Origin: Hymenobacter negativus
Lineage (GTDB): Bacteria > Bacteroidota > Bacteroidia > Cytophagales > Hymenobacteraceae
NCBI RefSeq assembly: GCF_017571495.1
Contig: NZ_JAGETZ010000006.1
Location: 124,001 to 188,000 of the forward strand
Length of the DNA: 64,000 nucleotides
Direction: 5' to 3'
Notes under the pieces: model-generated
The model's database searches: none
What the model was told of the DNA's origin: nothing
The model's input: the letters and a program-made list of their open reading frames with translations, nothing else
Made by a program: the position numbers and the translations under genes
Shown: piece by piece, positions 1-8,061 of the stretch
Position numbering within the stretch: the stretch's first letter is position 1
How the letters are laid out: the number at the start of each line of letters is the position of its first letter

Positions 1-655
1 CGAAGCGGAGGCCGGAGGCGGCTACGTACAAGCGTTGCTGTCCGTCGAGGTAAAGATTTTTGAGGTAGTGCCGGGCCGGGAGGCGCAGGCTGGTTTCGGG
101 GCCGCCGGCCGTGCGCAGCAAGTCGGAGGCCACCACCAGGCGGGAGGAGGAGTTGGCAATCGACTCGGTATTCTCCTGGGCGCGGTAGGTAATACCCGCC
201 GCCGTTACCCGGCCATAGGGCTGGCTGAGCTTGTGGTAGCGCTCGTAGCCGCGCGGTAGGGGTGTGGTATAGGCCCAGGTTTTGCCAAAGTCGGTGGTGA
301 ACAACTCCGCATCGGTGGCCTCGGTTCTTTCGCCCTGGGGGGTAGAGCGATAGGAAGTAAGGGCAAAAAGGGTGTCGTTGCGCATCAGGAAGCCGTGCAC
401 TGCTTGTTTGAAATTGCGCGACTCCTGCCAGGTTCGGCCCCGGTCGGAGCTGGTAAACGCCTGTGCTTTGGTCGAGACCATAAGCGTCCGGTCGAGGTCA
501 CCCGTGATGGCATAGGCCTCATCACCGGAAAAAGCGGTTGGGATTTCTAGTTTTATCCAGTCCGGGTCTTCGGCCTCGAGGGGAAGTTCAGGGTCTTTTT
601 TCTGGCAAGCGGCGGCGAGTAGGCCCACGCCAAACAGTAGAAAAGCATGTTTCAT
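1..655 (-). CDS. BNR/sialidase-like beta-propeller lipoprotein, 3' end outside window
   Basis: An open frame runs leftward from ATG at 655 to the window edge (about 218 codons). The N-terminus MKHAFLLFGVGLLAAACQKK has a hydrophobic stretch and an LAAAC lipobox, so this is probably an outer- or inner-membrane lipoprotein. Repeated phrases such as TSSDRGRTWQES and TTDFGKTWAYTT match the Asp-box (S-x-D-x-G-x-T-W) of BNR/sialidase-type propellers, so a beta-propeller fold is likely. This family covers sialidase-like and photosystem-assembly-like proteins, and no enzymatic residues can be assigned here. CACCTTTG at 676-669, one base from TAnnTTTG, lies 13 bp upstream of the ATG and may be its -7 element. 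The C-terminal part is missing from the window. Confidence 0.7.
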   Translation of the reverse strand, partial: MKHAFLLFGVGLLAAACQKKDPELPLEAEDPDWIKLEIPTAFSGDEAYAITGDLDRTLMVSTKAQAFTSSDRGRTWQESRNFKQAVHGFLMRNDTLFALTSYRSTPQGERTEATDAELFTTDFGKTWAYTTPLPRGYERYHKLSQPYGRVTAAGITYRAQENTESIANSSSRLVVASDLLRTAGGPETSLRLPARHYLKNLYLDGQQRLYVAASGLRF

Positions 656-876
656 AGTGAAAAGGAAGCAAAGGTGTGAGCACGGTCAGCCGCAAGCCAT
701 CAAGTACGAGCTAAGGTAATTGCATCCATTGGTTAGTGCTTAAGAATCATGAAATTGAAGCTGTTCAGAAAGGCGCTGGCACAGTGTATTATGACCCCGC
801 GCCTGCTTGGAGTGCGGGGCCAAACATGCAGCGCTGGAAGCACGCGCCCATTGCCAAGACGTATCGGCATTGAATG

Positions 877-3396
877 CTAGTGCTGCGTCAAAAACTGCTG
901 TAGGTATGGTGCCGTGCGGCTTTTTGCTGCTTTGGCTACTTCCTGTGGCGGGCCGGCTACCACTACGCGTCCCCCGTCCTCACCCGCCCCGGGCCCAATG
1001 TCGATAACCCAATCGGAACCGGCCACCACGCGCATGTCGTGTTCCACCACGATGACGGTGTTGCCGGCTTCTACCAGGCCTTGGAGCTGAAGCATGAGCT
1101 TTTCGATGTCGGAGGGGTGGAGGCCGGTGGTAGGCTCGTCCAGGACGTAGAGCGTATTGCCGCGTCCGATGCGTTGTAGCTCGGTGGCGAGCTTGATGCG
1201 CTGGGCCTCGCCGCCGCTTAGCTCGGTAGCGGGCTGGCCGAGGCGCAGGTAGCCCAGCCCCACTTCGCGCAGCACCGTGAGGGCGCGGTAAATAAGCGGC
1301 TCCTCATCGAAAAAGGCCCAGGCGGCGTCCACGGTCAGGCCCAGCACTTCGGCAATGTTCTTGTCGCGGTAGGTCACTTCCAGGGTTTTGGCGTTGTAGC
1401 GGGCACCGTGGCAGACCGGGCAGGGCGCGTACACACTAGGCAGAAACAGCAGCTCCACCATCACAAAGCCCTCGCCCTGACAGTTTTCGCAACGGCCCTT
1501 GGCCACATTGAAGGAGAAGCGGCCGGCGTCGTAGCGGCGCTTTTTGGCTTCTGGCGTGGCCGCGAAGAGCTTGCGGACGTGGTCGAACAAACCTGTATAC
1601 GTGGCCATGTTGGAGCGGGGGGTGCGGCCAATGGGCTTCTGGTCGACCCGGACGAGGCGCTTAATACCTTCCATGCCCGCCGTGATGTGGCCGCCGAGCG
1701 TGGCAGGGGCAGCCGGAGCCAGCGGGTCGGTTTCCTCTTCTTCGGGGCTGATTTCCTGGCCCAGCTGTTCGGCCACCAGCTCTACCAGTACCTGACTGAT
1801 GAGGCTGGATTTGCCCGAGCCCGACACGCCCGTGACCGTCGTGAACACGCCCAGCGGAAACTCCACATCGAGGTTTTCCAGATTGTTGCGGGTCACGCCG
1901 GCTAGCCTCAGCCAGCCGGTGGGGGTGCGCGTCGGCTGGTCAGGCAGAGTGGGGGCGTCGAACAAGAACTGGCGCGTTTGGGAGGCGACCACAGCTTTCA
2001 GCCCTTCGGGTGGGCCACTGTAGAGGATTTCGCCGCCCTGGGTGCCGGCGGCCGGGCCCACGTCCACCAGCCAGTCGGCCCGGCGGATGACGTCCAAATC
2101 GTGCTCTACCACAAACAGCGAGTTGCCCGCACGTTGAAGTCCAGCCAAGGCGTTGAGCAGGGCCTCAGTATCGGCCGGGTGCAAGCCGGCGGAAGGCTCA
2201 TCAAGCACATAGACTACGCCAAAAAGGTTGGAATACAGCTGCGTGGCCAGCCGCAGCCGTTGCAGCTCGCCCGGCGAAAGGGTGGGCGTGCCGCGCTCCA
2301 GCGACAAATAGCCCAGTCCTAAATCGAGTAAAACGGCGAGGCGGGCAGCCAGGTCTTCGGCAATGCGCCGGGCCACAATGGCCTGCTCCGGGTGCGCTGT
2401 GTGGCCGGCCGTTTTGCCCGCCGCGAAAGGCTGTAGCAGTGCCGCCAGCCGCTTGAGTGGCAGGCGCGACATCTCCGCGATATCCAGACCGGCAAACTTC
2501 ACCGACAGCGACTCCACGCGCAGGCGCTTGCCGTGGCAGATGGGGCAGTCGGAGCCCAGCATGTACTGGGCTACGCGGCGCTTCATCAGCGCGCTTTGGG
2601 TGGTGGCGAAGGTGTGCAGCACGTACTTTTTCACTCCCGTGAAGGTGCCCATGTAGTTCGGTGGCTCGCGGCGCTTGATGGCCCGCTGGGTTTGCTCGGG
2701 CGAGTAGCCAGGGTACACGGGCAGCACCGGCTGCTCCTCGGTGAATAGAATCCAGTCCCGGTCTTTTTGGGGCAGGTCTTTCCACGGCGTGTCCACGTCG
2801 TAGCCCATGCTCACCAATATATCGCGCTGGTTCTGGCCGCCCCAGGCCTGCGGCCACGCCGCAATGGCCCGCTCCCGGATGGTGAGTGTGGGGTCGGGTA
2901 CCATGCTGGCCTCGTTCACTTCATACACGCGGCCCAGGCCATGGCAGGTGGGGCAGGCGCCCTCGGCGGTATTAGGCGAAAAGGCTTCGGCGTAAATGAT
3001 GCCCTGACCGGGCGGGTAGTCGCCGGCCCGCGAGTACAGCATGCGCAGCAAGTTCGATAGCGTCGTGACCGAGCCCACCGACGAGCGGGTGCTGGGTGCA
3101 CCCCGCTGCTGCTGCAAGGCCACGGCCGGCGGCAAACCATCAATCGAAGTCACTTCTGGCACCGCCATCTGGTGAAATAGCCGCCGCGCATACGGCGACA
3201 CCGACTCCAAGTAGCGCCGCTGGGCCTCGGCGTAGAGCGTGCCAAACGCCAGGCTCGACTTGCCCGAGCCAGACACACCGGTGAACACCACCAAGGCATC
3301 ACGCGGAATATCAACGTCGACGTTTTTGAGGTTGTGCTCGCGGGCGCCGCGCACCCGCACGAAGCCGGAGAAGTCAGAGGAAGAGGATTTAGGCAT
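877..3396 (-). CDS. UvrA2-type excinuclease ATPase subunit (UvrB-binding domain absent)
   Basis: A UvrA-family ABC ATPase of 839 residues, shorter than classical UvrA (about 940). The first half carries the Walker A motif [10 protein letters not shown], a CPTCHG zinc motif and CPICHG; the second half carries a second [24 protein letters not shown] zinc ligands, the signature [13 protein letters not shown] and [10 protein letters not shown]. Right after the first ATPase segment the sequence passes from [11 protein letters not shown] to the first zinc motif, where UvrA normally has its UvrB-binding domain. This marks the UvrA2 class, linked in other bacteria to damage tolerance or antibiotic resistance rather than standard excision repair. 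I chose ATG 3396 (MPKSSSS) over an upstream TTG at 3435 that overlaps the msrB stop. It is probably cotranscribed with msrB. Confidence 0.9.
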   Translation of the reverse strand: MPKSSSSDFSGFVRVRGAREHNLKNVDVDIPRDALVVFTGVSGSGKSSLAFGTLYAEAQRRYLESVSPYARRLFHQMAVPEVTSIDGLPPAVALQQQRGAPSTRSSVGSVTTLSNLLRMLYSRAGDYPPGQGIIYAEAFSPNTAEGACPTCHGLGRVYEVNEASMVPDPTLTIRERAIAAWPQAWGGQNQRDILVSMGYDVDTPWKDLPQKDRDWILFTEEQPVLPVYPGYSPEQTQRAIKRREPPNYMGTFTGVKKYVLHTFATTQSALMKRRVAQYMLGSDCPICHGKRLRVESLSVKFAGLDIAEMSRLPLKRLAALLQPFAAGKTAGHTAHPEQAIVARRIAEDLAARLAVLLDLGLGYLSLERGTPTLSPGELQRLRLATQLYSNLFGVVYVLDEPSAGLHPADTEALLNALAGLQRAGNSLFVVEHDLDVIRRADWLVDVGPAAGTQGGEILYSGPPEGLKAVVASQTRQFLFDAPTLPDQPTRTPTGWLRLAGVTRNNLENLDVEFPLGVFTTVTGVSGSGKSSLISQVLVELVAEQLGQEISPEEEETDPLAPAAPATLGGHITAGMEGIKRLVRVDQKPIGRTPRSNMATYTGLFDHVRKLFAATPEAKKRRYDAGRFSFNVAKGRCENCQGEGFVMVELLFLPSVYAPCPVCHGARYNAKTLEVTYRDKNIAEVLGLTVDAAWAFFDEEPLIYRALTVLREVGLGYLRLGQPATELSGGEAQRIKLATELQRIGRGNTLYVLDEPTTGLHPSDIEKLMLQLQGLVEAGNTVIVVEHDMRVVAGSDWVIDIGPGAGEDGGRVVVAGPPQEVAKAAKSRTAPYLQQFLTQH

Positions 3397-3431
3397 GTAT
3401 GAGTGGCGGAAAGGGTGGTGCCGTAGGGTAA

Positions 3432-3893
3432 TCAATTACTCCTATCCTCCTCGTTCAGTTGTCGCAGGCTGGCCGAGTTCATGCAGTAGCGCAGGCCGCC
3501 GGGCTCCGGCCCGTCCGGAAATACGTGGCCGAGGTGGCCATCGCACACGTTGCATCGCGCCTCGATGCGCTGCATATTGAAGCTGGCATCGAATGCATAG
3601 TGGATGGCGTTGCGGGCCGCCGGCTGCCGGAAGCTGGGCCAGCCCGAAATGGCGTGGTACTTCTCCTCTGCCGCAAACAGCAGGCTGCCGCAACCGGCAC
3701 AAACGTAGCGGCCCGGCTCGTAGGCGCGGCAGTAGGCGTTGCGGTAAGGCGGCTCGGTGGCCGCTTCGCGCAGCACGTGGTAGCGCTCGGGTGGCAGCAG
3801 TTGCGCCCATTCCGCTTCGGAATGCTCCACGCGCCGGGCGGGCTCGGGGTTGCCATATTTAGCGTAGATGAGAACGTCTTTCCAGCGCAGCAT
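3432..3893 (-). CDS. msrB: peptide-methionine (R)-S-oxide reductase
   Basis: MsrB reduces methionine-R-sulfoxide in oxidised proteins. The 153-residue protein has both zinc-binding CxxC pairs (Cys65/Cys68 in CAGC and Cys114/Cys117 in CNVC) and the catalytic Cys137 in RYCMNSASL (usually RYCINS). GWPSF and HLGHVF are also typical. No signal peptide is visible, so it should be cytoplasmic. The gene ends about 36 bp before the UvrA2 ATG, and a TTG within its stop would make a 4-bp overlap, so the two probably form an operon concerned with damage repair (inference). Confidence 0.95.
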   Translation of the reverse strand: MLRWKDVLIYAKYGNPEPARRVEHSEAEWAQLLPPERYHVLREAATEPPYRNAYCRAYEPGRYVCAGCGSLLFAAEEKYHAISGWPSFRQPAARNAIHYAFDASFNMQRIEARCNVCDGHLGHVFPDGPEPGGLRYCMNSASLRQLNEEDRSN

Positions 3894-4090
3894 GGGTCTA
3901 AAATAATAGAATGGAATAGTTGAGGGGATGCCGGCAACGCCGATTTATAGACTACGGTTTTGGTAAGCGTTGGCTCTTGCCAGCGCCTCATGCCAGCCGC
4001 CTGCGCTACTTGTATGCCAGCCCACTTATGCACTGGGTTGGCAATCTGTAAAATCCTGCTTAACCTTGATATTGCAAATCCTTCTTTTCT

Positions 4091-5517
4091 GTGAAAGCAT
4101 TTCTATTAACTGTGCTGCTGGCAGCTACCAGCTTGGCCGCTCGCGCCCAAAACTACTACCGAGCACCCAGGCGGCGACTGCGCCCTATCTTACCTTGGCG
4201 GTGGAGCAGGTGGTTGATGGCCGGGCTGGCCAGCCGCCCATCGGCGTGGTGTATCGGGGCTGGGGCGGCAAGTCGGCCGCTGTGGCTTTCCGGCAGGGGC
4301 TTGGCCCGGAGCTTACCGCGTTTGTGCACCTGCTGCTGCCCACCCGGCCCGCCGACCATACCGTGGTGCTGTGCGTGCGCTCCCTGCACATCGGCGAAAC
4401 GCTGGGTGGAACCAAGGAGCAGGCATTTGCCGACATGACTGCCGATGTGTACGCCTCCCTTCCTGATGGCTATCACTTTGTGCAAAACGTAGGCGCCCAC
4501 GCCAGTTCCTACGGCGTCGAAACCACCGGCCGCCATGTCGGCCACCTCGCCCAGATGCTGACCCAGTGCCTGGAGCAGATAGCGCCGGCCAGCTGGGACG
4601 CCGTGGCTCACCAACCGGCCCGCACCCTGGCCGAACTGCCAACCGATGTGCCCACGGGTGGGCGCCGCTTGCCCGCCATTCTGCGGGAAGCGCCCCGTCG
4701 GGGCCTGTACTACCGGCTAGAGCACTTTTTGGCCAATCAACCGGATACTATTGCGCCGTTTGTGGTCGACACCATTCGGCGGCGCTATGGCAGCCAGCTG
4801 GCTGCGGCCAAGTGGTCGGGCGTGGCCCGGGTGCGGCCGCTAGCTGGCACGGCGATGCAGCACGGCGGAGTGCCGCCCGACCTGTGGGGTTTTTCCGACG
4901 GGCACCAGGTATTTGTGCGCTATGCCAAGCAATTTTATCCGCTAATGCGTCAGGGAAATCTATTCACCTTCGTGGGCGAGGCCCCGCTGGACGCCGTGTA
5001 TACGGCCGTTCAATCGCAGCGCCAGGCGAAGGCCGGCGTAATGGGCGGGGCCATCGGTGGGGCCATTGCGGGTGCCACATCTGGCGGCATGTCCGACCAT
5101 ACCGCCGAGCCCATGGCCTATGGCCTTGACCCACGCACTGGCGCCATTGAGCCCTACCCTGGCCTACATACCGCCCTGCGCCTCGATACTGCCTACGTGT
5201 ATGTATACCAGATGCCGCCCCCTCAGCCGGCCCGCGCCGGTGGTGCTGGCCGCGTGGTAGTAGTGGCCGAAGGCCGCGAAGCCGGCGTGCTGAGCCCCGG
5301 GCAGTACCTGGAAATACCGTGGACGCGCTTCGGCAAGCCCCTGCGCATGTGCCTGACCGGCTTGCCGCTGGCCGAGCCCTGCCTGCTGGTGGTACCCAAT
5401 ACCAGCCAGCTCAACTACCTAAAGCTTGATGCCGCCAATACCCGTCAGCCCTGGCAGTGGATGCCTCCCAAACAAGGTGCCGCCGACCTGGACGAACTGG
5501 ACAGGCTCAAAAAATAG
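4091..5517 (+). CDS. secreted hypothetical protein, frame disrupted after the signal peptide
   Basis: I do not recognise the family. The main body, open to the stop at 5517, contains a glycine-zipper-like stretch (GVMGGAIGGAIAGATSGG) at about 5038-5090 and no known catalytic motif. A clean signal peptide, MKAFLLTVLLAATSLAARAQ, is encoded from GTG 4091, but one frame away from the body. The body's own frame extends upstream to 3970 only through an implausible Cys-rich sequence. The simplest reading is a single-base loss or sequencing error between about 4148 and 4180 (see findings). If there is no error, the protein would lack a recognisable export signal. It stands alone, with an oppositely oriented gene following. 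Confidence 0.6.
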
Positions 5518-5525
5518 CCTCTGGG

Positions 5526-5885
5526 TCAGCTACTTGTTGCAAGCAAGGCCACCACGGCCACGGGGTCTTCCACCTCGATAATGAGCTGCTGGTAGTCCTC
5601 GTCGCGCAAGTCAATAACGACGACCTGCTCCGGGTGAACTACGTCCACAAACGTGGGCTTCAGTCCGGGCTCGCCGTGCAGGTAAAACTTACCCGCCTTG
5701 ATGAGCCACGGCACGGAGGTGCCCAGCGCCCGGAAGCCGCTTAGGTTTTTAGCTACTTCAGCATCGAGCCGTGCCCCGGAAATGTGGCTGCGCGGAATGG
5801 TGAGCGAGCTTTTGAACGCCCAGACCTTGTGCAGGCCCTGCACTGTAAATAGTACGTCGTCGCCGTGGAAAGAAACATCAACCAT
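5526..5885 (-). CDS. conserved hypothetical protein, possible PH-like domain
   Basis: A 119-residue cytoplasmic protein with no signal or membrane segment. Phrases such as KVWAFKSSLTIPRSHI, SGFRALGTSVPWLIKAGKF and VVVIDLRDEDYQQLIIEVED resemble a family I recall mainly from Actinobacteria, with alternating strands and a terminal helix compatible with a bacterial PH-like fold. That assignment is from memory and needs a profile search. The gene lies 11 bp downstream of the NCS1 permease stop and in the same direction, so cotranscription is likely. No function can be given. Confidence 0.7.
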   Translation of the reverse strand: MVDVSFHGDDVLFTVQGLHKVWAFKSSLTIPRSHISGARLDAEVAKNLSGFRALGTSVPWLIKAGKFYLHGEPGLKPTFVDVVHPEQVVVIDLRDEDYQQLIIEVEDPVAVVALLATSS

Positions 5886-5896
5886 AAAGCCGAAAA

Positions 5897-7414
5897 CTAA
5901 GCGAGGGAAGGAGTAGATGGCGCCGCCGAAGCGTGTGGCGGCGCAATAGCCTCAGCGACGCGCTGCCCGCGCATCAGCAGCAGGTACACGCCGCCCGACA
6001 CCAGAAAGCCCACGAACCACGCGTAGTTGTACACCGCCACCAGCCCCAGCCACACGTTGGCCTTTTCTAATGCGCCAATGGCCACCAGAAAGCCCGGCAC
6101 GTTGGGCAGCACCCCGATGATGAGTGCCCAGATGGCGGCTGTGTTCACGCCGTTGCGGTAGGCGTAGCGGCCGGTGTATTGGTAGAGTTCGGGTACGGCC
6201 AACTGCTGCTTGCGCAGGAGGTAGTAGTCCACAATCATGATGCCGCCGATGGGACCCAGCAGCCCCGAGTAGCCCACCAGCCAGGTGAAAATGTAGCCAG
6301 AGGGGTCGGCAATAAGCTTCCAGGGGAAGATGAGCACGCCAATGATGCCGGTAATATAGCCGCCGGTTTTGAAGCTGATGCGCTCGGGCGAGAAGTTGGC
6401 GAAGTCGTTGGCCGGGCTCACGATGTTGGCCGCGATGTTGGTGGCCAGCGTGCTCAGGGCCACGGCCAGCATGGCCGTACTCACCAGCAGCTTGCTGTCG
6501 AAGCGGCCAGCCAGTACCACCGGGTCCCAGATGGTTTTGCCGTAAATGACCAGCGTAGCCGACGTCACGACCACGCCCACGAAGGAAAACATGGTCATCG
6601 AAGCCGGCAGGGCCAGCGCCTGCCCCAGCTGCTGGGCCCGTTGGCTGGTGGCGTAGCGGGTGAAATCCGGAATATTCAGCGAGAGCGTGGCCCAGAAGCC
6701 CACCATGCCCGTGAGCGAGGGAAAGAAGAAGGCCCAGAACGCCGCGCTATCGGCAAACTTGCTCGGCTGCGACAAAATCGGCCCCAATCCGTGCCCCGCC
6801 GAAATGGCCCACAACAGCAGCGCCAGTGCCGCAAACGGTAGGAAAAACGCTTTGAATACCAGTAGCTTCCGAATACTCTCGACGCCGAGGTACACCACGT
6901 ACATATTCAGTATCCAAAACAGCAGAAATACCAGTGCCGGCCCCGTAGCCAGGCCCCAGTTGGCCGGAAACACGGCTGGCAGCGTGGCCAGCGAGGGCAC
7001 CCACAGCACTGCCATTTGATAAAGCGCGTAGCCCCCAATCCAGGTTTGGATGCCGAACCAGCCGCAGGCAATAATGGCTCGCAGCAGCGCCGGTACGTTG
7101 GCCCCGCGCACGCCAAAGCTGGCCCGGGCCAGTACCGGAAACGGGATGCCGTACTGCGCGCCGGCCCGGCCGTTGAGCAGCATGGGCACCAGCACAATGG
7201 TGTTGCCCAGGAAAATGGTGAGCAGTGCTTGCCACCAGTTCATGCCGCCCTCGATGAGCGAGCTGGCCAACATGTAAGTCGGGATGCACAGGCTCATGCT
7301 AATCCACAGGGCGGCGTAGTTGCCGGTGCCCCAGGTGCGCTCAGCGGGGGCCACGGGCGCCAAATCGGGACTGGTGAGACCAGGAGCGGCGAGGGTTTCG
7401 GACGCGGTGTTCAT
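5897..7414 (-). CDS. NCS1 family nucleobase:cation symporter
   Basis: A 505-residue inner-membrane permease with about twelve hydrophobic segments. The start MNTASETLAAPG is followed by a cytoplasmic tail, and the first helix begins near residue 30. Typical family phrases include WIGGYALYQ, SLNIPDFTRYA (helix 6), NIAANIVSPANDFANFSPERI and GPIGGIMIVDYYLLRKQQL. These point to the NCS1 group, which imports cytosine, uracil, purines, allantoin, hydantoin or thiamine with Na+ or H+. The substrate cannot be told from the sequence. A TATATTCG element at 7449-7442 sits 27 bp upstream of the ATG. Confidence 0.9.
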   Translation of the reverse strand: MNTASETLAAPGLTSPDLAPVAPAERTWGTGNYAALWISMSLCIPTYMLASSLIEGGMNWWQALLTIFLGNTIVLVPMLLNGRAGAQYGIPFPVLARASFGVRGANVPALLRAIIACGWFGIQTWIGGYALYQMAVLWVPSLATLPAVFPANWGLATGPALVFLLFWILNMYVVYLGVESIRKLLVFKAFFLPFAALALLLWAISAGHGLGPILSQPSKFADSAAFWAFFFPSLTGMVGFWATLSLNIPDFTRYATSQRAQQLGQALALPASMTMFSFVGVVVTSATLVIYGKTIWDPVVLAGRFDSKLLVSTAMLAVALSTLATNIAANIVSPANDFANFSPERISFKTGGYITGIIGVLIFPWKLIADPSGYIFTWLVGYSGLLGPIGGIMIVDYYLLRKQQLAVPELYQYTGRYAYRNGVNTAAIWALIIGVLPNVPGFLVAIGALEKANVWLGLVAVYNYAWFVGFLVSGGVYLLLMRGQRVAEAIAPPHASAAPSTPSLA

Positions 7415-7441
7415 AGCAGTTGCGGTAAAAGATGACCCGGC

Positions 7442-7449
7442 CGAATATA
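7442..7449 (-). promoter_or_regulatory. possible -7 element of the NCS1 permease gene
   Basis: TATATTCG (minus strand, 7449-7442), one base from TAnnTTTG, 27 bp upstream of the ATG at 7414. Confidence 0.35.
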
Positions 7450-7456
7450 AGAACGA

Positions 7457-7951
7457 TTAGTGAGGAGCCGTTGCCGCCACGCGCTGACGCCGAGCAGCTT
7501 CGGCTTGGTAGAAGGCAGCCTCGTCGCGGTAGGCCTGCACGTTCCAGGTGGGGCGCTCGCGGGCAATGGTTTCCTGCGCGGCTTTGAGCCTTGCCCAGGT
7601 TTCGGTGGTGCCAATTGCGGCCGTCGAATCGGCCAGCATGTCGGCCTGGTACTTTTGCAGCTCTGCTTCCTGCGCAGCAATTTGCTCGCCGCCGGGTGTT
7701 TTTAGCTTGCCCGGCGGGGTGCGCTTTTGCGGGTAAGCCAGCCCCCGGTAAATGGCCGGCGTGATGTTCACATCCGTACCGAAGCCGCGTGGGTCGGCTT
7801 TCTCCACGTAATTGCGGGCCCCCGCGCTAGAGCGGCTGGCCACCGCGGCCGACGTACCCACCCGCACCCCAGTGGCAATAAGGTTGACGAGCTGAGCCTG
7901 GGCCGACCCGGCCATACCGAGGAGGAGCAATAGCGGTAGCAGTTGTTTCAT
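7457..7951 (-). CDS. secreted hypothetical protein
   Basis: A 164-residue protein beginning with a clear signal peptide (MKQLLPLLLLLGMAGSAQAQ, cleavage after AQA). The mature part is polar; the last 80 residues are rich in Ala, Glu and Gln and probably helical. No Cys is present and no motif is recognised. It is upstream of the NCS1 permease in the same direction, with the permease's likely promoter in between, so separate transcription is probable. Confidence 0.65.
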   Translation of the reverse strand: MKQLLPLLLLLGMAGSAQAQLVNLIATGVRVGTSAAVASRSSAGARNYVEKADPRGFGTDVNITPAIYRGLAYPQKRTPPGKLKTPGGEQIAAQEAELQKYQADMLADSTAAIGTTETWARLKAAQETIARERPTWNVQAYRDEAAFYQAEAARRQRVAATAPH

Positions 7952-8061
7952 AAAGGAAATTGGAATGGGAAAAGTGGCGTCAAGATACGCGGCGGGTGGG
8001 CTATGACCATCCCCGACGTCAGAAGTCCGAACTTTGGCCTGCTATCTGAAAATCAACCTTT

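Noticed and set aside
793..821. hairpin GACCCCGC...GCGGGG as a UvrA2-gene terminator
   Set aside because: The stem is imperfect and no T-run follows on the minus strand, so the call is too weak to list.
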